Source: an uncultured Prevotellaceae bacterium (GTDB lineage: Bacteria; Bacteroidota; Bacteroidia; Bacteroidales; Bacteroidaceae). Taken from it: 52,038 nt of DNA. The translations under genes and the position numbers were made by a program. The first letter of the stretch is position 1; each line of letters begins with the position of its first letter. Shown here piece by piece: positions 9,290 to 15,583 of this stretch. Where the stretch lies: positions 1 to 52,038 of the forward strand of contig ONKY01000165.1 in assembly GCA_900318585.1 (NCBI GenBank), in the 5' to 3' direction. Below the pieces are notes generated by a model. The model was not told the origin of the DNA. It saw only the letters and a program-made list of their open reading frames with translations, and did no database searches.

Positions 9290-9625
9290 CTATCCTATCT
9301 TTTGAATGCCTTCATTGCTATCTGGCACACGCTGCTCAAAGAGACGGCGCAGCCCCTGTTCGTATGTCCGAAGCGCCTCAGAGCCTTTTCGGGTAACGCG
9401 GCAGACAGTACGTGCAAACCGCCCCAAACCAGTCTTCGAGACCTCCAAATAGCCCGCGTCCTTGAGCGTGGTGATCTGCACGCTGAGGTTACCCCGCGTG
9501 GAGTCGGTAATCTGACACAGGTACATGAAGTCGGCACTCTCCAACGAGTCGAGGGCAACCATGATTTTCAGCCGCAACTCGTTGTGGAGCAAGGGGTTGA
9601 TAACGGGAAACTTAAATGTACTCAT
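9290..9625 (-). CDS. Winged-helix transcriptional regulator (HTH_34 type)
   Basis: Small DNA-binding protein of 111 residues. NPLLHNELRLKIMVALDSLE followed by ADFMYLCQITDSTRGNLSVQ and then ITTLKDAGYLEVSK is the usual helix-turn-helix order of the one-domain winged-helix family related to MarR/ArsR, with the recognition helix near GNLSVQITTLKDAG. A basic wing (GRFARTVCRVTRKG) and a dimerisation helix follow. The start ATG at 9625 overlaps the stop of the upstream membrane-protein gene in an ATGA arrangement, so the two are translationally coupled. In this family the regulator commonly controls its own operon with a membrane partner; the ligand is unknown. Confidence 0.85.
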   Translation of the reverse strand: MSTFKFPVINPLLHNELRLKIMVALDSLESADFMYLCQITDSTRGNLSVQITTLKDAGYLEVSKTGLGRFARTVCRVTRKGSEALRTYEQGLRRLFEQRVPDSNEGIQKIG

Positions 9626-10230
9626 AGTTCATTGTTCTTATAATTCTTGACATAGCGGTGGAACAGGTGACCAGGGATAATGAGCGTAATGACGGTGACG
9701 ACGGACACCACAAGCAGCTGCCACGGCCACTGGTCTCCCTGGAAGAATAGCGACAGGAATGACAGCGCCGTGCCGACGATGCCACACACTGTCTTGGGGC
9801 GGAAATGCAGGATGACACCCGTGAGGAAACAGCCCATGCCGACAAGCACCCCCTGAAACGTGCAGTAGAGCATACTGAATACGTTGGCAACCCCCATGGT
9901 AACACCGCCAAGGCAACTGACGAAGCCAACAAAGACCCACATCATCAGGATGACATTCTGGTCAAGTGTCCTGCGCCCCGTACGCTCATAGTCTTCGTTG
10001 AGGAAATACATCTTCAACGGTACGCCAATCAAGGGAATGCCCAGCCACAACCACTGGCACCAGAATTCATGCCACACCTCAAGCGCCACGAATTCCAGGA
10101 AGAGGACAATGGCAGTAGGATAGCCCCAGGCCAGAAAGAGGTTCTCGCCCGTCGGAACTGGTCTGCCAACCACCTCGCCACGGATATTTGCAATAACGTC
10201 AAGCTGCGTGTGTATCGTATTCATAGACAT
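9622..10230 (-). CDS. Conserved membrane protein, partner of the winged-helix regulator
   Basis: Protein of 202 residues with about five hydrophobic segments (around 30-52, 55-72, 90-110, 112-142 and 160-190) and a basic C-terminus (HRYVKNYKNNEL). I do not recognise an enzymatic motif. ATGs at 10230 (MSMNTIH) and 10224 (MNTIH) are both possible starts. It is the first gene after a good promoter and overlaps the regulator gene by 4 bp. Such pairs of a polytopic membrane protein and an HTH_34 regulator recur in Bacteroidetes; the pairing suggests a membrane sensor or efflux-like role, which is inference. Confidence 0.7.
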   Translation of the reverse strand: MSMNTIHTQLDVIANIRGEVVGRPVPTGENLFLAWGYPTAIVLFLEFVALEVWHEFWCQWLWLGIPLIGVPLKMYFLNEDYERTGRRTLDQNVILMMWVFVGFVSCLGGVTMGVANVFSMLYCTFQGVLVGMGCFLTGVILHFRPKTVCGIVGTALSFLSLFFQGDQWPWQLLVVSVVTVITLIIPGHLFHRYVKNYKNNEL

Positions 10231-10262
10231 CGTTTGTTTACCTCGGGTTAGGAAAGTAGAGA

Positions 10263-10293
10263 CAAAGATAATGTTTATTTTTTAAACTTACAA
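10263..10293 (-). promoter_or_regulatory. Promoter of the membrane protein-regulator unit
   Basis: Minus-strand TATCTTTG (10270-10263) is an exact TAnnTTTG -7 box, with TTG (10293-10291) 20 bp upstream. Predicted start of transcription is near 10259, about 29 nt before the ATG at 10230. Confidence 0.75.
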
Positions 10294-10369
10294 GGCTGAC
10301 GTAGGTTTTTTAAGCATTATTAAGACTTATTCCTTGCCATGCTCTGGCGGCCAAGTGAACAGAAATGAT

Positions 10370-10377
10370 TACCTTTG
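10370..10377 (+). promoter_or_regulatory. -7 promoter box of the HAD phosphatase gene
   Basis: TACCTTTG matches TAnnTTTG; no clear TTG sits at -33. Transcription would begin near 10381, which excludes the in-frame ATG at 10334 and supports translation from 10394 with a leader of only about 13 nt. Confidence 0.6.
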
Positions 10378-10393
10378 CAGCAAAATAGAAAAC

Positions 10394-11101
10394 ATGATGA
10401 AGAGATACTCCGACCTGTTCATAGACTTCGACGATACGCTGTACGACACGCACGGCAACGCCTGCATCGCCCTGCGGGAAATGTTCGAGGCGCTGCACCT
10501 GGAACGCTATTTTCCCAACCCCGACACGTTCTACGACGAATATTGGCTGACGAACATCGACCTGTGGACACGATACTCGCGAGGTGAGATTACCCGCGAC
10601 TACCTCATTGTGGAGCGCTTCCGCCGACCGCTGAGCCTTGGCCGCGGGCTGGAGCCTACGGAGACCTTTTGCCTGGAGGCGAGCGACAAGTTCCTGGACT
10701 TCTGTTCCACGAAGCCTGGTCTGGTGGAGGGAGCACGCGAGCTGGTGGACTACCTGCGCGGAAAGGGCTACCGGATGCACATCTGCAGCAACGGCTTCCA
10801 CGAGGTGCAGTACAAGAAACTGCGCGCCTGCGGCCTGTACGACTGCTTCGACACCATCATCCTCAGCGAGGACGCCGGAGCCAACAAACCGTCGAAGCAG
10901 TTCTTCGACTATGCTCTGCAACTGTCGGGAGCCAACAAGGAGACGACGCTGATGATAGGCGACAACTTCCAGACGGACATCCTCGGTGCCAAGCAATTCG
11001 GACTCGACACAGCCTTCTTCAACCGCTTCCCGGAATACCCCGCCCCGGAGCCCGTCACCTTCGAGGTGACAGCGCTACGGGAGCTCATTGGCATTCTGTA
11101 G
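10394..11101 (+). CDS. HAD-superfamily hydrolase, YjjG-like nucleotidase
   Basis: Cytoplasmic phosphatase of 235 residues. HAD motif I is D11-F-D13-D14-T15-L (nucleophile D11, acid/base D13), motif II is CSNGF, the motif III Lys lies in [10 protein letters not shown], and motif IV is [14 protein letters not shown]. The helical C1 cap and the DTLYDTHGN start resemble YjjG-type pyrimidine 5'-nucleotidases, which remove phosphate from non-canonical nucleoside monophosphates. The frame opens at 10334, but a -7 promoter box at 10370-10377 lies inside that extension, so I start at 10394 (MMKRYSDLF); 10397 is equally possible. Substrate assignment is by resemblance only. Confidence 0.85.
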   Translation: MMKRYSDLFIDFDDTLYDTHGNACIALREMFEALHLERYFPNPDTFYDEYWLTNIDLWTRYSRGEITRDYLIVERFRRPLSLGRGLEPTETFCLEASDKFLDFCSTKPGLVEGARELVDYLRGKGYRMHICSNGFHEVQYKKLRACGLYDCFDTIILSEDAGANKPSKQFFDYALQLSGANKETTLMIGDNFQTDILGAKQFGLDTAFFNRFPEYPAPEPVTFEVTALRELIGIL

Positions 11102-11225
11102 TGGTGAATTCGGAAATCAGTCCGAAAACCCAGTGAATTAGCCAACGAAAAGGATGACACCTGAAGAGGCTTCCCGAATGACACTCTGGCAAAGGCTATG
11201 GGTACGATGAATTATGCATGATGCA

Positions 11226-11930
11226 TTAGTCCTTCAGCGAATAGGTGACGGTGGTGACCACGCGAACCTTTTTAATATAAGGAGTGTTCTCGTCGCGGTT
11301 GTCTATGGAGAACTGGCCCTGGTCGGCACTGACAATCTTGTTGAGCTTTGAGTGGCTGTTCTCGGCAAACTGCTGGGCAGTCTTCTCAGCGTTCTCGATG
11401 GCTTCCTGCATCATCTTGGGTTTCAGCTCCTTGAACGACACAAGGTCATACTTCACTGGGTTCTCGTAGCCACCGTCGACGATGGCCACGCCCTCCTTCA
11501 GCAGGTCACCCTGGCGGGCAATGATACCACGCACCTTGTCCACGTCCTGCGAGGTGACGGTGATGACCGAAGTGACGATGTAGCGGTAGGGCTTGTTGTT
11601 GTCGCTGTACTCGCGGGCTTGCATATCCACAACGGCCGGGGCGTTGACAGTCAGCTCCGCCTCTTTGATACCGCTGCGCAGCAGGAAAGCCTTGATCTTA
11701 CCCTGCGTCACGCCAATCCTGTCGTACAGGCTGGGCAGGTCGTTGCCCAACTCCTTCGAGACAATAGGCCATGTCACCTTGTCGGCCTTCACTTCCTGCT
11801 CGGCCAGTCCCTTGACGTTCACACGGCGGTCCTTGTTGGCAAAGTCGTCAATGCCAGCCTTGATAAACCAACCCAAACACACGATGCCCAAAGCGATGAG
11901 GGCTGCTGCAATCATTCTGTTCTCTTTCAT
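11226..11930 (-). CDS. SIMPL domain (DUF541) protein with N-terminal signal anchor
   Basis: Protein of 234 residues. [20 protein letters not shown] is a hydrophobic signal or anchor, and the rest is a SIMPL domain (YggE/BP26-like), exported to the periplasm or membrane-tethered. Recognisable parts are [19 protein letters not shown], a SIMPL core with repeated kinase-like helices, and the C-terminal [15 protein letters not shown] strand. The family has no known catalytic activity; E. coli YggE is linked to oxidative-stress tolerance. The frame extends upstream to 11972, but that start is a TTG inside the -7 box. ATGs at 11954 and 11930 both follow the predicted transcription start; I choose 11930 because it directly precedes the signal sequence. 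Confidence 0.8.
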   Translation of the reverse strand: MKENRMIAAALIALGIVCLGWFIKAGIDDFANKDRRVNVKGLAEQEVKADKVTWPIVSKELGNDLPSLYDRIGVTQGKIKAFLLRSGIKEAELTVNAPAVVDMQAREYSDNNKPYRYIVTSVITVTSQDVDKVRGIIARQGDLLKEGVAIVDGGYENPVKYDLVSFKELKPKMMQEAIENAEKTAQQFAENSHSKLNKIVSADQGQFSIDNRDENTPYIKKVRVVTTVTYSLKD

Positions 11931-11969
11931 AACGTCTTCGTTTTTGAGGTTCATGATGTTTTGTGCGTA

Positions 11970-12000
11970 CAAAGGTACAAATTATTATTGGCTGCAACAA
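11970..12000 (-). promoter_or_regulatory. Promoter of the SIMPL gene
   Basis: Minus-strand TACCTTTG (11977-11970) with TTG (12000-11998) 20 bp upstream. Transcription would start near 11966. Confidence 0.7.
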
Positions 12001-12050
12001 AATAACGTTACTTTTTCCATCTTATTCTGTTATGATTACGTTTTTTTTTG

Positions 12051-12058
12051 TACTTTTG
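12051..12058 (+). promoter_or_regulatory. -7 promoter box of dsbD-cysteine desulfidase
   Basis: TACTTTTG fits TAnnTTTG, after a run of T. No convincing TTG is seen 19-21 bp upstream. It implies a start near 12062 and a 15-nt leader to the ATG at 12077, excluding the longer frame from 11963. Confidence 0.6.
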
Positions 12059-12076
12059 CACAAAAATAGAACACTG

Positions 12077-14200
12077 ATGAGAAAAACGATTTCAACACTC
12101 CTGCTGACCCTCGTGGCAGTAAGCGTCATGGCGCAAATGATGGATCCCGTACACTTCAAGTCGGAGCTAAAGACCGTCGACGGAAAAGCCACGGGCGAGA
12201 TTGTGTTTACCGCAAAAATAGACCCAGGATGGCACGTCTATTCCACCGACTTGGGACAGGACGGTCCCATCGAGGCAACATTCAACATGGTGAAGTCCAA
12301 CGGTGTGGAGCTGGTAGGCAAGCTGAAGCCTAAGGGTAATGTCGTCAAGAAGTTCGACGAGATGTTTGGCATGGAGCTGAAATACTTCGAGAACACGGCA
12401 ACATTCGTCCAGGAGGTGAAGTTTACCAAGCCCCAGTACATGATAGACTGCTTCTTGGAGTACGGTGCCTGCAACGATCAAAGCTGTTTACCTCCATCGC
12501 AGGTAGAGCTGAAGAAGGAGGGGAAATCCCCCAAAGCCCCAGAAGCCCACGAAGCCACCCCTACTGTCTCCGAGAAAGCCCCCCTCTCAGCTACTATAGA
12601 CTATGAGCACGATACTATTGAAGCCTCCATTCCCGCTGACGCGCCTACCCATAGCCTTTCGGGGACAGCAGTAGGGGCTTTCTCGGAGCCAGCTGTGGCT
12701 CCAGACTCCCTCTGGGAGCCAATCATCAGTGAGCTACGCACTCAGGGCGGCGGGGAGACCATGGCCGACCATTCCCTGTTCTACCTGCTGCTCATGGGCT
12801 TCGTGGGTGGATTGTTGGCTGTCTGTATGCCCTGTATCTGGCCCATCATCCCCATGACCGTCAGCTTCTTCCTGAAACGGTCCAAGACCGACAAGAAGGC
12901 GATGGGGAGTACCAATCGCCAAGGCGTCAAGGATGCCATCACCTACGGTCTGAGCATCATTGTCATCTACTTGGGCTTGGGTCTGTTGGTAACGGCAATC
13001 TTCGGTAGTGACACGCTGAATGCCATGTCTACAAATGCCGTATTCAACATATTCCTGTTCCTGCTGCTCGTGGTCTTTGCCCTATCGTTCTTCGGCTGGT
13101 TTGAAATCAAATTGCCTGACTCATGGGCAAACGCTGTCGACTCGAAGGCTGATAGTCTTTCGGCGAAAGCAGCAAACTCTTCACTTCACTCTTCACTTAG
13201 CATTTTCCTCATGGCCTTCACCTTGGTGCTGGTGTCGTTCTCGTGTACGGCTCCCATCGTCGGCCTGCTGCTCGTCGAGACAACCACCAGCGGAAACTGG
13301 TTGGCACCGGCAGTCGGAATGTTCGGTTTTGCACTCGCACTGGCATTGCCCTTCACGCTCTTCGCCCTGTTCCCCTCATGGCTGAAGCAGGCACCGAAGT
13401 CTGGCTCGTGGATGACTACGCTGAAGGTGGTCTTAGGCTTCATCGAACTGGCCTTCGCCCTGAAGTTCTTCTCTGTGGCCGACCTGGCCTACGGGTGGCA
13501 TTTGATGGACCGTGAGGTGTTCCTGTCGTTGTGGATTGTCATCTTCGGCCTGCTGGGCGCCTACCTCTGTGGCTGGTTGAAGTTCCAAGAGGATGAGGCG
13601 GGCGGCAACCTCCACAAGCCCATGCCCGTTGTGTGCATCATGGGCGGACTTGTGTCGCTGGCCTTCGCTGTTTACATGGTGCCCGGTCTGTGGGGCGCTC
13701 CCTGCAAGGCCGTCAGTGCCTTCGCACCACCGATGAACACGCAGGACTTCAATCTGAACACCCACACCGTCGAGGCTCGCTTTACGGACTATGAGCAAGG
13801 CATGGCAGCTGCACGCGCTGAGGGGAAGCCCGTATTCATTGACTTCACCGGCTTCGGCTGTGTGAACTGCCGCAAGATGGAAGCCGCCGTATGGACAGAT
13901 CCCCGTGTGGCCGACAAACTGAGGAACGACTATGTACTCATCTCACTCTTCGTAGACGACAAGACTCCGCTGACAGAACCTCTTGAAGTAATCGACGAAA
14001 AGGGCAACACGAAGACGCTACGCACCGTGGGCGCCAAGTGGAGCTACCTGCAGAGCCACAAGTTCGGCGCCAACGCCCAGCCCTTCTATGTGCTACTCGA
14101 CAACAATGGGCATCCGCTTACGGGCAGCCGCGCCTACGACGAGGACATTGACAAGTACTTAGACTTCCTTAACAAAGGACTGAGCAACTACAGGAAATGA
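12077..14200 (+). CDS. dsbD: Thiol:disulfide interchange protein DsbD
   Basis: Inner-membrane protein of 707 residues that passes electrons from cytoplasmic thioredoxin to periplasmic thiol proteins. MRKTISTLLLTLVAVSVMAQ is the signal peptide; residues about 20-145 are the periplasmic DsbD-alpha-like domain. A long linker (about 150-225) precedes the membrane domain, whose redox cysteines are C250 and C253 in VCMPCIWPIIP and C390 in SFSCTAP. The C-terminal thioredoxin domain has FTGFGCVNCRKM with C595 and C598. All expected redox cysteines except the N-terminal pair are obvious. The linker is low-complexity and its DNA is full of inverted repeats (12558-12705), while a 12-bp tandem repeat lies at 13176-13199. 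Its last bases overlap the next gene as ATGA, so translation is coupled. Confidence 0.92.
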   Translation: MRKTISTLLLTLVAVSVMAQMMDPVHFKSELKTVDGKATGEIVFTAKIDPGWHVYSTDLGQDGPIEATFNMVKSNGVELVGKLKPKGNVVKKFDEMFGMELKYFENTATFVQEVKFTKPQYMIDCFLEYGACNDQSCLPPSQVELKKEGKSPKAPEAHEATPTVSEKAPLSATIDYEHDTIEASIPADAPTHSLSGTAVGAFSEPAVAPDSLWEPIISELRTQGGGETMADHSLFYLLLMGFVGGLLAVCMPCIWPIIPMTVSFFLKRSKTDKKAMGSTNRQGVKDAITYGLSIIVIYLGLGLLVTAIFGSDTLNAMSTNAVFNIFLFLLLVVFALSFFGWFEIKLPDSWANAVDSKADSLSAKAANSSLHSSLSIFLMAFTLVLVSFSCTAPIVGLLLVETTTSGNWLAPAVGMFGFALALALPFTLFALFPSWLKQAPKSGSWMTTLKVVLGFIELAFALKFFSVADLAYGWHLMDREVFLSLWIVIFGLLGAYLCGWLKFQEDEAGGNLHKPMPVVCIMGGLVSLAFAVYMVPGLWGAPCKAVSAFAPPMNTQDFNLNTHTVEARFTDYEQGMAAARAEGKPVFIDFTGFGCVNCRKMEAAVWTDPRVADKLRNDYVLISLFVDDKTPLTEPLEVIDEKGNTKTLRTVGAKWSYLQSHKFGANAQPFYVLLDNNGHPLTGSRAYDEDIDKYLDFLNKGLSNYRK
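12558..12705. repeat. Nested inverted repeats inside the dsbD linker
   Basis: CTCCGAGAAAGCCCC (12568-12582) is the exact reverse complement of GGGGCTTTCTCGGAG (12674-12688). CCCCTACTG (12558-12566) pairs with CAGTAGGGG (12669-12677), and GGAGCC (12685-12690) with GGCTCC (12697-12702). All lie in the poorly conserved linker between the periplasmic and membrane domains. Confidence 0.75.
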
Positions 14201-15468
14201 TTGACAAGGAAACACGCAATCGCATCATCTCCCTCATTCATCAGGAGGTGGTGCCCGCCATTGGCTGTACGGAGCCGATGGCAGTGGCCCTATGTACGGC
14301 CAAGGCCTGCCAGCAGTTAGGCATCCGTCCCGAGAAGATAGAGGCCCGGCTCAGCGCCAACATCCTGAAGAACGCCATGGGCGTGGGTATTCCTGGCACA
14401 GGCATGATTGGACTGCCCATAGCCATTGCCCTCGGAGCCATCATCGGGAAGAGCGAGTACCAGTTGGAAGTGCTGAAAGACCTGACGCCGGAAGCCTTGG
14501 AAGAGGCCAAACACTACATTGACGAGAAGCGGATTACCATCAGCCTGAAAGAAGGACAATGTGACAAGCTCTACATTGAAGTCATCTGCTCGGCAGGCGA
14601 CCGCAAGGAGACCGCCATCATTGCCGGCAGCCACACCCACTTTGTTTCAGGCGATGCAAGCTATGGACAAGGGATGACTGAAAGGAAGCAGGAGGCCGAC
14701 GAGATTGCCCTTGACATGCGCATGGTTTACGACTTCGCCGCCACGGCCCCCCTTGACGAGATTCGCTTCATAGAGGAAGCGCGGCGGATGAACATGAACG
14801 CGGCTCGTGAAGCCCTAAAGGGCAATTACGGGCATAACCTCGGAAAGACCATCGACCGTCCGCTGGCGAAAGGCATCTTCGGACACTCCATCTACTCACA
14901 TATCATCTCCCGCACTGCCTCCGCCTGCGATGCCCGCATGGGCGGAGCGATGATACCCGTCATGAGCAACTCGGGCAGCGGCAATCAGGGCATCTGTGCC
15001 ACCAACCCCGTCTGCGTCTACGCCAAAGAGAACGAAAACACCGAGGAGGAACTACTGCGTGCCCTGATGCTCAGCCATCTCACCTCCATCTACATCAAAC
15101 AGTCATTAGGCAAGCTCTCCGCCCTCTGTGGCTGCGTCGTAGCCTCCATCGGCTCCAGCTGCGGCATCACCTACCTCATGGGCGGCGACTATAACCGCGT
15201 CTGCGCCTCGGTGAAAAACATGATAGCCAACCTCACGGGCATGATATGTGACGGAGCCAAACCCTCCTGCTCTCTGAAGATCACCAGCGGCGTATCCACC
15301 GCCCTGCTCTCCTCGCTGCTCGCTATGGAAGGCAAGTGCGTGACCTCTGAGGAGGGCATCGTCGACGAGAGTGTGGACAAGTCCATCCGCAACCTGACGT
15401 CCATTGGTGCCGATGCCATGTGCAGCACCGACGAGCTTGTGCTCAAGATCATGACCACCAAGAACTGA
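14197..15468 (+). CDS. cyuA: L-cysteine desulfidase family protein (CyuA/UPF0597)
   Basis: Cytoplasmic protein of 423 residues, the usual length for the family. Members are serine-dehydratase-alpha-like [4Fe-4S] enzymes that split L-cysteine into pyruvate, ammonia and sulfide. Visible family signatures are AIGCTEP (C24) at the N-terminus, MSNSGSGNQGICATNPV, GKLSALCGCVVASIGSSCG and GMICDGAKPSCSLK, which contribute the clustered cysteines expected to bind the iron-sulfur cluster. The start ATG overlaps the dsbD stop by 4 bp, so both proteins come from one message. That puts a sulfide-producing, cysteine-consuming enzyme together with a periplasmic thiol reductase. Some family members are annotated only as serine dehydratase-like, so the exact substrate is not certain. 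Confidence 0.85.
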   Translation: MIDKETRNRIISLIHQEVVPAIGCTEPMAVALCTAKACQQLGIRPEKIEARLSANILKNAMGVGIPGTGMIGLPIAIALGAIIGKSEYQLEVLKDLTPEALEEAKHYIDEKRITISLKEGQCDKLYIEVICSAGDRKETAIIAGSHTHFVSGDASYGQGMTERKQEADEIALDMRMVYDFAATAPLDEIRFIEEARRMNMNAAREALKGNYGHNLGKTIDRPLAKGIFGHSIYSHIISRTASACDARMGGAMIPVMSNSGSGNQGICATNPVCVYAKENENTEEELLRALMLSHLTSIYIKQSLGKLSALCGCVVASIGSSCGITYLMGGDYNRVCASVKNMIANLTGMICDGAKPSCSLKITSGVSTALLSSLLAMEGKCVTSEEGIVDESVDKSIRNLTSIGADAMCSTDELVLKIMTTKN

Positions 15469-15583
15469 GCCTCACTCATGGCAATGGCCTTTGAACCACG
15501 CATCGCAGCCGGTTTTATCGCCTCGTCAGGTATGGGCGGCGCAGCAGGCTGGCGTCGCGACTGCGGTGAGAGCTTGAGGATGG

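Noticed and set aside
11102..11225. Possible terminator between the convergent HAD and SIMPL genes
   Set aside because: Only a 6-bp TTCGGA/TCCGAA pair near 11108 and an ATGCATGATGCAT stretch are seen, with no T tract; too weak to call.
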